A stretch of DNA of 35,228 nt from Apostichopus parvimensis (taxonomy: Eukaryota > Echinodermata > Holothuroidea > Aspidochirotida > Stichopodidae), in assembly GCA_000934455.1 (NCBI GenBank), contig KN887449.1, positions 55,123 to 90,350 of the forward strand, given 5' to 3'. Below are positions 1-9,870 of this stretch, in pieces. The notes below the pieces were generated by a model. That model was not told the DNA's origin. It saw nothing but the letters and a program-made list of their open reading frames with translations, and ran no database searches. Position numbers and translations under genes: made by a program. Position 1 is the first letter of the stretch; each line of letters starts with the position of its first letter.

Positions 1-105
1 CTTGTACTTATTTCCGTTATCGTACGAGCAGCCGCAGATTTCTACTTCAACAAACGGGCTGGTGATTCCCCGGCCCGACTTTGGAAGATTCCTGGCAGCA
101 ATGAT
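1..105 (-). CDS. PLCG1: PLCG exon (C2 domain, truncated by window edge), codons 849-883
   Basis: The exon starts after CTTCTCCAG at position 105 and runs off the left edge without reaching a donor. It reads IIAARNLPKSGRGITSPFVE then VEICGCSYDN. This matches the C2 start '[23 protein letters not shown]'. All 105 nt are open in phase 0. The remainder of C2 and the C-terminal tail lie outside. Confidence 0.94.
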   Translation of the reverse strand, partial: MIAARNLPKSGRGITSPFVEVEICGCSYDNGNKYK

Positions 106-1147
106 CTGGAGAAGAAAGAGAAAAAAAACAAGATGGTGTCACTTGTATTAAAAAATCCAGGAAAATTGTCACATGTTCAACATATAGAGGTCTTACACTT
201 GAAAGAATCGCTATCAACTGTGAAATTAATCTCATAAAAGTAAATCAACATCAGGGACTAAAGAACACAACATTGTAATTCTTGAGTCAGTTGTTTCAAC
301 TTTCTAATACTCTCATCAAATCATTGAAGGATTCCCATCCAATTTCATGTTGTTGACTTTTATAAAGATTTCATAGAATGGTAGATATCTGAGTTGTACT
401 GATTGTGACTGGGGCGTGATCCCTGGTTCCACGGTATGCAAGGTACTGCGGTTTCTGAATGTCACCCTCAAAGAGTGGCAAAAAGGGTGGCAACAATGGC
501 ACCCAACAAAGAAATGGTTACAAAAGGATCACCACCAACTAAAGGCTGGACACAGTTAGGTTGGTAAAGCACAAGACATATATATCCTGTGGTCACTGAA
601 CGAAACCCATCCTAGACAAAAGTTTCTTTCTTTTTTTTGGTATAGTTTGCTCTTAAGTTCAGCAAAATGATTTGAAAGATTGTGTATTCAATAGATTTAA
701 CCGGTCCCTCTGCCTGTAAAGAGTGTATCCTAACCCCAATCAGGTAACCATGGCAGTGATGGTGCAAAAATATTAATCAAGCTATTCAGACAACCTCCTG
801 TCTTATTTCAACCACAAATAGTTAATTAGCACAATAATTAAAGAATCCATTACCAATCTGTCAATTTGCCACAAATTTTTTTTTTTTGTAGGTGATATGA
901 AAAAAAAAAAAAAATGAAATGAACCAAACGACTCAAAAATCAAATCATATTCTTACGAAATCTAAAATAACAGTTTAGCAATCAAAGCTATGATTTTTCA
1001 TTGGATGCACTTGACATGACACGAAACGGCATGAAAGAGAAAATGTACAGATTTTTCAGCAAAAACTCAATTTTCCAAACACTTTAATACAAAACTTCTG
1101 GAATGTTATGAAGACTAGCAGGAGGTATAAGAAAGCGCTAAACTTAC
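106..1147 (-). other. Intron between C2 exons
   Basis: This 1,042-nt intron is AT-rich and non-coding. It has short poly-T/poly-A runs (near 630, 875 and 900) but no recognisable repeat, RNA or ORF of note. Confidence 0.85.
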
Positions 1148-1299
1148 GCTGATAGACAGAGCGATCGCCATTCTTTGGTCTGTCAATGTTCTCCTGTCAA
1201 AGGGATCAAAGTTATTGTTCCTCATGCATTCTGGTTTCAGGACGTAACCGCATTTCCCATTCAGTGCAAACAAGCCTTGGTTTAACTGCATGGAACGAT
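1148..1299 (-). CDS. PLCG1: PLCG exon (end of Y box into C2), codons 799-848
   Basis: The exon is 152 nt. It reads RSMQLNQGLFALNGKCGYVL then KPECMRNNNFDPFD, the end of the Y box ('MQMNQALFMTGRHCGYVLQPS...FDPFD'). It ends MAIALSIS, the first C2 strand ('CAISIEV'). The acceptor is TTTCGCTCAG and the donor AGC|GTAAGT, phase 0. Confidence 0.96.
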
Positions 1300-2204
1300 C
1301 TGAGCGAAACAAATAATATTTGAGAAGATTCTTGTCGAATGTAGTCGATTGTTAAAGATGCATTCTTCAAGGAGAAGAATACTGCGTTTTGAATGAAACA
1401 TTTAAACGTTTAGAAACAGAGAAGGCTGTTCCATCTATATCACCGAACATGTTGATATGACGTGTTCTCGCATTTCAGTTGAGATGTCTTAATTACCGAC
1501 GAACTCTGACGGATGTGCTCCAGTAATAACTACATTTATTGGCAAATTATTAAATTTATTTAAACAAAAGTGTTGCAATCCATATTCTGTGACTTACTAC
1601 AGCAACTTGGGATTAACACAATTTGGGGGTTTTGTGATATAAGAAAAGCACATCGAAACTAAAAGGACTACAGAAAGTAACTATGCTAGAGGAGTATTCT
1701 CAAAGGAAAAAAATTATAGCTTTATTTTTCTAATGTTGGAAATAGAGATATAACAACATCTAAATTCTATTACCAAAATGGAACAACAGTTTCAGATCAG
1801 AGAAATGACCCCCTCTGGGAGGTATCTTTGCAATAACAGGAGAATGAAAACCACCAATGAAGTAGCCTATGTCACATGGGAACACATTTGTGCCACACAC
1901 TTAGCGGGAGGGACGTTTCTCTCCCCACCACTATCGTTTTTTCTTATTTAAGTTGAAAGTTGATAAGTTACCTAAGTTACTGATTACAAGCTTGTGTCAC
2001 ACACAAACACACCCCTCACACGACATGATTACATAGGTCATATGCCTGCATGATGAGGCAATTAACCAAAACTAGCTTAACATTTAGAAGGAAAAAAAAA
2101 ACATTTCTGTATGGCTAAACTAACACAAAAGGTTGATATGTGGTGGGCATACCTCAGATATCTACATATCTGAGACGACGATAGTTGCTAGGGTAAAAAC
2201 TCAC
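1300..2204 (-). other. Intron within Y box
   Basis: The intron is 905 nt, AT-rich, with no open frame of interest. It has a few CA-type short repeats near 2000 (cacacaaacacacc). Nothing else is recognised. Confidence 0.85.
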
Positions 2205-2420
2205 CTGGTGTCTGGTAGTTCAATGCCACGATCTGGTGGCCGCAGTTCCAAGCAAAGACGGGATCGTAGTTAGACGAATCAAATCTCTGTCCTTTTGGGT
2301 ACGTTCTACTGATCTGGTACATGTGGTAGTCCAATAGGATGTGCGCTTTGTTGTTTTGAATAAAACGCTCCACTTTGGTCTCGGGAAAGGACGACATCTC
2401 ATAAAAATTTCCCTTTGGAC
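2205..2420 (-). CDS. PLCG1: PLCG exon (catalytic Y box core), codons 727-797
   Basis: The exon is 216 nt. It contains YEMSSFPETKVERF, then ISRTYPKGQRFDSSNYDP, then WNCGHQIVALNYQTP. These are the hallmark strings of the PLC Y box, including the Ser and Arg that contact the inositol phosphates. The central alpha-helical part (NNKAHILLDYHMYQ) is more diverged. The acceptor is CTGCTATAG and the donor G|GTGAGT, which splits Asp798. Confidence 0.97.
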
Positions 2421-3139
2421 CTATAGCAGAGGACAATAGAGTGTAAAGTGATTTCTGCATCACTTGGGAAGAAGATACATGCATATATAAATATATAATT
2501 ATTATTATATATAAATATACAGTATATACATGTACTATTCCTTTACCTTTGGGAGGGGGGGGGGGAGGAAGAGGAGGGGGAATTGCAATCTAGCCAATTT
2601 GAAGTTAATGACAGCCATTGAAAAACAGGTAAGATTGCCTGTTAGTTTGAAATTTTGACTTGTTACTGACACATTATGTTTTCGTAAATAGAAATGAAAC
2701 GGTGCATCTAGGTCTTTAAAAATGATAATCACAAAATAGATTGAAGTAAATCTGTGAGATCACCAACCAAGTAAAATAATTTCTCTTTTCAGTTGGTTCC
2801 ACTCAGTATGGTTCATTTTGTGATCATTATACGATTATCTACATATTACAAAAAAAATGGCGAAAATTACATATGAATAATTATAGTGTCATTTGTCATT
2901 CTGACTTATTTAACAAATTGGCGCTTTGAGACATCTGTCTTTCATGCAAATATTTTATAATAATTAGATAACAGTTGTGGAAAAGCAAAAGAAAAGAAGT
3001 TCAAATGAAAATACTAGATTTAAATTTGACCATACTTGCAGCAATATAGCAGCTATGTAGCCAACTCTTTGTGCAAAATTCCACTCATTTATGTAAAGGA
3101 TTTATTATATGAATTGACCAATAGGACGGACGGACTTAC
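2421..3139 (-). other. Intron within Y box with AT microsatellite and G tract
   Basis: The intron is 719 nt. It holds an AT-rich microsatellite at about 2482-2525 (tatataaatatataattatt) and a purine G-tract at about 2553-2580. It is otherwise featureless. Confidence 0.85.
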
Positions 3140-3236
3140 TATCTTCGTTGAAAGACACAGTCCTGCAGTAAACCACGAGGTCGGACAATTCCTTTGCTAT
3201 CTTCATTCTTCTCTCGCTTGCTTTTCTGTTGGCCAG
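3140..3236 (-). CDS. PLCG1: PLCG exon (start of catalytic Y box), codons 694-725
   Basis: The exon is 97 nt. It reads LANRKASERRMKIAKELSDL then VVYCRTVSFNED, with Ser726 split. It matches 'KIMERRKKIALELSELVVYC', the start of the Y box. Two acceptors are possible: GTTTAG|CTG keeps phase 0 with the upstream exon, while an AACAG 11 nt further in would shift the frame, so I chose the first. The donor is A|GTAAGT. Confidence 0.9.
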
Positions 3237-3747
3237 CTAAACGGTCAATGTACAAAAGAAGAAGGAAAAAAATTATCTAGCACAGATAATATAATATACT
3301 GTATATATATGTAAATATACTAAAAAGGATATATAATAATACTAATGCAACTAATAAGATAATTTATAATTCCCAACTGGATTTTGTTCCACTAAGTGTA
3401 TTACAGGGCGGTAAAGGAAACTGTTTTTCTATATTTTCATTAAATCAGCCACAACGGTGTTTCAACTGCCCTTTAATAGTTATGAAAATAATATTGTACA
3501 AAAACAGATATAACTTAATAATAAAATCACATACATCTAGTTTGCCATAAGTTAGGCCATCATTTTTTTTATATATATTTATATATATTTATGATAACAT
3601 ATATTATATCACTTTCATAATTGTAACGGTGAAAGCAGACAGAGAATGCATGTCCATGAATAGCATAAATGCTTCTCCTTCCCAAAATATCCTGCCCAAC
3701 CAAGATCGTTTCCTGTGGATATCCGCTGACGGGAAATGTGAATAATT

Positions 3748-3815
3748 GGGTGATGTAGCGGATGTTCACGAAGATCTGATTTGCATATGAAAGGTCATTG
3801 GTCCGAGTCACTACA
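3748..3815 (+). mobile_element. Possible tRNA-derived SINE relic
   Basis: The string ggtccgagtcac resembles a pol III B box (GGTTCGANTCC) and the homologous part of the clearer SINE at 33.1 kb (ggttcgagtcac). A weak A-box-like tgtagcggatg lies about 45 nt upstream. It is degenerate, so this is only a suggestion. Confidence 0.28.
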
Positions 3816-4379
3816 AAAGTAAACGTCACTGGTTGCTGGTGATATTTGAATGTTGCAATTGCATGATTCTGCAAGACCTGTGGTACGACTACTACTATAT
3901 AATGCTTTCACTTTCTCTTCTCAAATTCTAATTATTTTTTGTTTTACTTTTTGAATGACATAATGATCACAGAAATGAATGCTCTGCTGGTAATATATGT
4001 GATGCATATCTGCATATATGTAGGAATGCTCTAGAATTTTCATAAGGAAAAACTGAATGCTGTCACATTGGCTTTTGATGATTGCCGTTATAAGAATTAC
4101 TATATATATTATAAGAATTACTGCGGTTATGAGAATTGACCTTTGGGTAAATGAAGGATAGATATATGCCACAAAATTGGTATGTCATTATGAATATTTG
4201 CAATGGAAATATAAACTTAATTTGAACCCCACTACATTCCTCACTGATATCAGTCACCACTACCCGAAAAGAAACCTTATAAATTGCTTAAAGTACCTGC
4301 TTCGATATATATTTTTTGGGGCGCATTAGTGAGGTTTTTTATAAAACTGTTTAGAAAGAATGGATTCCTGAAATTTTAT

Positions 4380-4955
4380 AATTCAGCAAACACTGACACA
4401 CAGAGTAACCATTATGTAACTGTAGGTGTACAACACCTAGAATTCAACAAACACTGACACACAGAGTAACTGTTATGTAACTGTGGGTGTGCAACACCTT
4501 GAATTCAACCAACACTGACACACAGAGTAACCATTATGTAGCTGTAGGTGTGTAACACCTTGAATTCAACAAACACTGACACACATAGTAACCATCATGT
4601 AACCGTGGGTGTGCAACACCTTGAATTCAACAAACATTGACACACAGTGTAACCATTATGAAACTGTGGGTGTGCAACACCTTGAATTCAACAAACACTG
4701 ACACACAGAGTAACCATTATGTAGCTGTAGGTGTGTAACACCTTGAATTCAACAAACACTGACACAGAGTAACCATTATGTAACTATGGGTGTGCAACAC
4801 TTTGAATTCAGCAAACACTGACACACACAGTTACCATTATGTAACTATGGGTGTGCAACACCTTGAATTCAACAAACACTGACACATATAGTAACCATTA
4901 TGTAGCTGTAGGTGTGTAACACCTTGAATTCAGCAAACACTGACACACACACAGC
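4380..4955. repeat. 61-bp tandem minisatellite, about 9.5 units, with trimeric higher-order pattern
   Basis: Units begin aattcaacaaacactgacac and start at 4380, 4441, 4502, 4563, 4624, 4685, 4746, 4805, 4866 and 4927 (last partial). All are 61 nt except the seventh (59 nt). Units 3, 6 and 9 share the variant gtagctgtaggtgtgtaac where most others have gtaactgtgggtgtgcaac. Each unit carries an EcoRI-like GAATTC junction. It lies wholly in an intron. Confidence 0.95.
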
Positions 4956-5269
4956 TTCATGATTCCTTTTGCTTTCAGCAAGGAATGAAAAAAAAAATGC
5001 AAGTTACATCAAAAAATTATTTTTATTTCACATTTATTTAAAATAAACACTGATGATGACCTAACTATGCTGCTAATAATAAAAAATTAATTGATTATAG
5101 CAGATTGCAATTCTGATGAATTTACTGCGATGAGAGACAAATAAAAATGAAAGAATCCTTGTCTGTAGAGAGCATCCATTTTACAGGTGATTGTGACTGG
5201 CTAATATCTGATAGTCTGAAATAACCATCGAAGATTCTCCTGATACGATCAAACAGATATTCAATGATA

Positions 5270-5435
5270 TATTTTGGCTTCAGCTTTTGAAAGTGTATTT
5301 GTAATTTATGAAGAACCAATCGACTATGTATCCTATCTTTAGAAATGAGAGATTTAGATATTACATTTTAAATAGTCAAATAGTACTGGCTTTCTTCATT
5401 TTACTTCTCAGGTCATTGATGAAAAGTTTTAAGAA
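5270..5435 (+). repeat. Dispersed repeat, copy 1
   Basis: The stretch starting ttttggcttcagcttttgaa and continuing through gtgtatttgtaatt, atcgactatgta and tcattgatgaaaagttt resembles the stretch at about 7885-8052 in the same orientation. It is probably an old mobile-element fragment. The family is not recognised. Confidence 0.6.
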
Positions 5436-6840
5436 ATGTTAAAGTAGGTGTTTTTAAGAGGTGCTGAGAGGGACAATTAGGTGCCAAAGAGTATTAATGA
5501 CTTATATACAATGAAAACTATCATGTTGTTAGCAGAAATTTCAATAAGAACTAAACCAACAGCCAAAACAAAAAAGTTGGGGGGGGGGGAGGCTTTTTCA
5601 GCAAATGCGATTCCAATATCAGTTAGTATCTGTTCCTACTGAATTGATAAATTTGTTGTCATTTTCAGTAATCCAACACTTACATGTTTTTACTGATTGT
5701 TAAATGTTGATTGCATTTGGCAAATTCTTTGATGAACATGGAATTATTTTGGATGTGACAAAGACTAATTTGAAAGATGAATGTGAAACTAATGGTTTTT
5801 ATATTGGATTATGACTTTCTTAAGAGAACATCATAACCTCAAAATCTGTGACAAGAAATATGAAGAGCTTTACACCTGTGAGTACCCAATGGTGAATAAA
5901 AAATTATTTACATCAGGTAAGCTGATTAATATTGGTTAGCTAAACAAAACTTTTTTTTTTGCTTTGACTGCAGTAAAATCTCAATTCCATTTGATATATC
6001 TTCCCATAACAATGTGGTTCATGGGTCAACTTTCACTTTGAAATATTGAAAGAAATGTCTAAAAGCTTTTTGAAAATTTTTGATTTGGAATTTGCATATC
6101 AAAAACAGTTTTATCAATAGATCTCCTTGCTTCTATGCAACTGTCAATATCAAAAGAACATCACATAAGAGCTGTATGCAAATTGCACCAGGATGCTAGA
6201 ATTTTTTCCACTCTTTTCATCAGACAAAAATAACTTGACCCTTGAACTGTGTCCCCTTAAAGCTTTTTAAAAAGTTGTACCCTATATCCTAGTCACAGGT
6301 TCTGGGACTTTTGTTACAAATGGTGAGTACAGCTCAAATAAGCTTTTATGCTGTGCAGGGTTATGACCCCAGAAATGGCTGTGTGGTACAGATGAACGAT
6401 CGTTGCTATGGAGATAAACAGGGATAAATATCTCACCCGAATTTGCTCTGCTTCGATCTACAAACAGTGAAGGTTTGAGTTTGACAGATAAAATGAACAA
6501 AATTCTCAACTAATCCTGCAATGTAATATTATGATTAAAATTTATATAAAAACTTGGATAAAAGACCATTAAGAGCCTTGGTATTCACTTGGGGGTAACG
6601 ACCCTTTTTATGGTCGCCAAAACATTTTGGCGGATTGCAAAAATAAAAATATTCAACAAAAAAACAACAACTATAATTTGATATTAAAGGCATTATTAAA
6701 GGCATTAAAGGCATATAAAAGGCATATTAAAGGTGTCAAAAGTAGCAAGCTGAGGGGGCGGCTTGCAGCTTCCTACAGCCGAGCTGCACAGGGTGCAATC
6801 TTTGGTGCAGTTTCACACAATAGACACTGCTGCTCTGCTA

Positions 6841-7055
6841 CAGGGGAGGATTCAGCCTTGCTGCAAGAGAGGATTCAGCCTTGCTGCAAGGGGAGGATTC
6901 AGCCTTGCTGCAGGGAGGCAGGGGAGGATTCAGCCTTGCTGCAGGGGAGGATTCAGCCTTGCTGCAAGGGAGGATTCAGCCTTGCTGCAGGGGAGGATTC
7001 AGCCTTGCTGCAGGGAGGATTCAGCCTTGCTGCAGGGAGGATTCAGCTTTGCTGC
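6841..7055. repeat. 23-bp tandem minisatellite, 9 copies
   Basis: There are nine copies of a unit close to aggattcagccttgctgca with a variable purine linker (gggg, aaggg, agaga), giving 20-31-nt spacing. Each copy carries a CTGCA(G) core. The array happens to be open in two + frames, producing repetitive Leu-Gln/Cys-Cys strings. It sits in a PLCG intron on the opposite strand with no codon-like divergence, so I do not call a gene. Confidence 0.92.
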
Positions 7056-7324
7056 ATTTCAACAATATATGCTAGATGGTCAAATAATGGTCCCCCATGT
7101 ATATATTTCAATATGCATTCTCCTCCACCTTGTCTCATTTCACAAGGCTTGACTATATTTGTGAACCCTTGGGGTTGGTGAGTCCCCATCCCTCCACCCT
7201 CCCCCACCCCCCCTACCCCCTGCAAACTGTTTTTTTGACAATCCTGACCAGTTTATTAATAACTAACTAAAAATGAAATGTCTAACATAAAATACTTAAC
7301 AAACAGGCCTCATGACATCTTTAC

Positions 7325-7470
7325 CTTGCTTTGAGCTCTCTCGCCGGCGGATGCGATGCGATTCATCCAGTTCTCCAGATCGGTCAGAGACTCTGCTGCC
7401 ACCACTATCTTCTGCCCCGAAGATGACTGAATGTAAAACACGAACGGTACAGGTCCTCTCGGTACATTTT
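7325..7470 (-). CDS. PLCG1: PLCG exon (split PH, second half), codons 646-693
   Basis: The exon is 146 nt. It contains PFVFYIQSSSGQKIVVAAE followed by SLTDLENWMNRIASAGERA. It matches the last strands and C-terminal helix of the split PH domain ('FVFSISM...VAADSQEELQDWVKKIREVA'), including the invariant helix Trp. The acceptor is CGTTTCGTGCAG and the donor AAG|GTAAAG, phase 0. Confidence 0.94.
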
Positions 7471-8190
7471 CTGCACGAAACGATAAAGGAGGTCTTACCA
7501 AGTTATACATTTATCCCACAAGAGATTATCATTTTTTTATGTCATATTTGCTACGTACTTTGCCAGCGGTCTCCGAGTTACCCTTTCTCTCTCATATCTA
7601 GAGATATTTTATGTAGCTTTTTCGACACTGCATCGTCACACAATAATGGGACGAAACAATGAAAACGTGCAGGTTCCCTATTGTGGTCTAATGGGATCGG
7701 CGCTGGGTAGTTGAAGTAGTGAACATATCTGGGAAGAGACTCGGGCGGGGGGGGAGGGGCTACTCGCTATAGAGCCGTTGCTATACATTACGAAGGGTAG
7801 CAACTAATCTTGCGGCAATGGGTGAGGCGTGTTGATGTGAGGATAATCCTTAACGATCCTCAACGACTAGAAATGATTTGGAAGTCACAACTTTTTGGCT
7901 TCCAATTTTTTGAAAGTGTATTTTGTAATTTTGGGAAGAATCATCGACTATTTAAACTATCTTTACAATTTTACGATTTAGGCACTACATTAAAATAACC
8001 AAATAAAACTGACTTCTCATATTACTCATCAATTTATTGATGAAAAGTTCCACAAAAGTCATCTCGGAAGTACTGCAGCGATTTTTAACACCCTCACAAT
8101 TCTGAACCAATTCTGACAAACTTTTAATCTGTCACTTCGTTGTGAAAGCTTTCTCATAATCAATCAATCAATCAATCCTTTACGACTCAC
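7471..8190 (-). other. Intron within split PH second half
   Basis: The intron is 720 nt. It has a G-tract at about 7744-7758, a dispersed repeat copy (about 7885-8052), and a short CAAT repeat (about 8158-8176) just downstream of the donor. No coding signal was seen. Confidence 0.85.
7885..8052 (+). repeat. Dispersed repeat, copy 2
   Basis: This is the partner of the copy at about 5270-5435. It contains ttttggcttccaattttttg, gtgtattttgtaatt, atcgactattt and ttattgatgaaaagtt in the same order and spacing. The similarity fades on both sides. Confidence 0.6.
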
Positions 8191-8348
8191 CGACAGTACA
8201 TCCTTGGATATCGATCACACCTTTCTGGACGACGGCAGCTTCAGCAGATTCTGCATTGGGTTTGACGGCATCCTCGTCAGCGTTGTATTCCTCTACTAAG
8301 TTGGCAGGAAAGAGAAGCTGTGTGGCGCCCCCGCAGTTGCCCTTCCAC
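8191..8348 (-). CDS. PLCG1: PLCG exon (SH3 3' part and second split-PH start), codons 593-644
   Basis: The exon is 158 nt. It opens WKGNCGG (with the previous Trp gives the WW pair of SH3), then TQLLFPANLVEEYN, the end of SH3. The usual PSNYV tyrosine is Leu609. An acidic, Ala-rich spacer follows (DEDAVKPNAESAEAA). Then VVQKGVIDIQGCTV begins the second half of the split PH domain ('LLRGVLDVPACQI' in human). The acceptor is TATCTTAG and the donor G|GTGAGT. Confidence 0.93.
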
Positions 8349-9387
8349 CTAAGATAAGTCAAAGAATAGAATTATACATACAAAACGCACACAAATTCAC
8401 ATTTATATCCAAAATATTAAAACAGCGATACTTTACTTACTTCAAAGGGATATAACTTATGCTTTACTTCATTTTTGGTCGATCTGCAGTCCTTTCTAAT
8501 ATAATGCACTGAAACTATTGTCTAGAATGCAAATCTATTGAAAATTCAGTGAGTAACAAAATGCACTCTAACAATGGACGTTACTCAAGACGTTACCTGC
8601 TTACAGAAGAACTGTATGAAACATTCATAGTAGCTGGACTCTAGAGTCTAGATTGCAAATCTATTGAATATTCAGTGAGTAACAAAATGCACTCAAACGA
8701 TGGACATTACTCCAGACGTTACTGCTTACAGAAGAACTCTATGAAACAATCAAAATGGCTGGAATCTAGAGTCTAGAATGCAAATCTATTGAATATTCAG
8801 TGAGTAACAAAATGCACTCAAACAATGGCATTACTCAAGACGTTACTGCTTACAGAAGAACTGTACGGAACATTCAAAGTGGCTGGACTCTGGAGTCTAG
8901 AATGCAAAATTATTGAATATTCAGTAAGTAATCAAATGCACTGAAATGAATGACATCACTCAAGACGTTATTGATTACAAAAAGAACTGTAAGAAACAAT
9001 AAAAACTCTAGAGTCTAGAATGTAGATCTATTGAATGTTCAAATTTGAAAATAACTAATGATTTTTTCACCTCCAAATCAGGCACCCAAGAATTCATTTT
9101 ATGTATTGTCCAAACAATAAAGTCTTTTTTTTTTGAGAAGATCAAGTTCAGTGCAAGACCTGACAAATTTTTACATGAACTGATTGCTGACAAAGCTCTG
9201 ACCGCTGCAAACCAGCCCTGGTACAGGGTAATGAGGAATTCAATTGATCAACTGTGGCTGACTATAAGGTTGCACAGAGACTGTTACTTTGCTCCCAAAT
9301 TCTTCTAAATCATTCTAGTATAGTAAAAACCCTGAAACAACTTGTGATGCACTGTAAAATGGCAAGAAACCAGTCGCAACGACTCAC
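8349..9387 (-). other. Intron inside SH3 domain
   Basis: The intron is 1,039 nt, about half of it a ~125-bp tandem array (8521-9036). The remainder is unique AT-rich sequence. A spurious 87-codon + frame at 9045-9308 has no recognisable similarity. Confidence 0.85.
8521..9036. repeat. ~125-bp tandem repeat, four units plus a partial
   Basis: Units beginning tctagaatgcaaatctattg start at 8521, 8647, 8772, 8896 and 9014, with lengths 126, 125, 124 and 118 nt before the final partial. Shared internal strings include cagtgagtaacaaaatgcac, agacgttactgcttacag and ctctagagtctaga. The units decay progressively to the right. The array fills half of the intron that splits SH3. Confidence 0.93.
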
Positions 9388-9491
9388 CAGCCATCATCCA
9401 TCTTGTGAACGTTGGTGATGATGGTGTGGCGGCAAAAACTCAGCTCACCGCTGCTATGTGCTTGGTAATCTCCGATGGCTCGAACAGACAC
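9388..9491 (-). CDS. PLCG1: PLCG exon (SH3, 5' part), codons 558-591
   Basis: The exon is 104 nt. It reads VSVRAIGDYQAHSSGELSF then CRHTIITNVHKMDDG, with Trp592 split TG|G. It aligns with the SH3 start 'CAVKALFDYKAQREDELTF...NVEKQDGGW'. The first aromatic of the ALYDY motif is Gly564 here (AIGDY). The acceptor is TGTTTCAG and the donor TG|GTGAGT. Confidence 0.94.
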
Positions 9492-9849
9492 CTGAAACAG
9501 GGATGAAAGGATACAGAATATCTAGCAAACCATGAGAAGCCATCTTGGACTAAAGGCACCCACCCTGCTGCATTGAAACTTGGCTAAATTTCCATTCCAT
9601 ATATTCCATACTAACTTATTCACACTTAAAAGTCAAAAAGTTTGGAACATTCCTGAGTTGCTTTACATATATGCGGTTAACACTTAATACAAAGCATTTA
9701 TGTGTACCAAAGAAAGTAACTGAAGATAATGACGCTACTACCAACATAAAAAAGGATAAAAGCGTTACTGAAAGGAGAAGAAATATGGCAATCGATTCAA
9801 GGGAAAAAGCTAAGAGAAATCGGATACAGAGGGAAATCAACAAACTTAC
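9492..9849 (-). other. Intron between microexon and SH3 exon
   Basis: The 358-nt intron is AT-rich. No repeat or coding signal is recognised. Confidence 0.75.
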
Positions 9850-9870
9850 CTCGTCGGTTGGTTGAGCCTC
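9850..9870 (-). CDS. PLCG1: PLCG candidate 21-nt microexon, codons 551-557
   Basis: This is a 21-nt exon encoding EAQPTDE, phase 0 on both sides, between the tyrosine-linker exon and the first SH3 exon. The acceptor has a pyrimidine tract (CGTCCTCTTTAACCGCAG) and the donor is a perfect GAG|GTAAGT. Both neighbours are phase 0, so it can be included or skipped without breaking the frame. Vertebrate PLCG1 has no such insert (its 'PTFK' runs directly into SH3). It rests on splice signals, phase and position, not on homology. Confidence 0.7.

Larger units (their letters stand above)
3237..7324 (-). other. 4.1-kb intron carrying two minisatellites
   Basis: This is the intron between the split PH domain and the Y box. 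It contains a possible tRNA-like SINE relic (about 3748-3815), the 61-bp array (4380-4955), one copy of a dispersed repeat (about 5270-5435) and the 23-bp array (about 6841-7055). The rest is AT-rich with no supported genes. Confidence 0.85.

Noticed and set aside
3140-3225. Alternative acceptor (AACAG) for the Y-box start exon
   Set aside because: It would begin 11 nt later and shift the frame relative to the phase-0 upstream exon. The GTTTAG site restores frame and gives the expected helix start.
3569-3874. 101-codon minus-strand open frame in the 4.1-kb intron
   Set aside because: No similarity to PLCG or another family, no phase-compatible splice sites, and an AT-rich low-complexity end.
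4380-4955. Regular ~61-bp repeats that could suggest a CRISPR-like array
   Set aside because: The whole unit is conserved without unique spacers, and the host is clearly an intron-bearing animal, so this is a minisatellite.
6627-7181. 184-codon + strand open frame with Cys-Cys and Gln-rich repeats
   Set aside because: It is created by the 23-bp minisatellite, lies in an intron of PLCG, and several frames are open at once.
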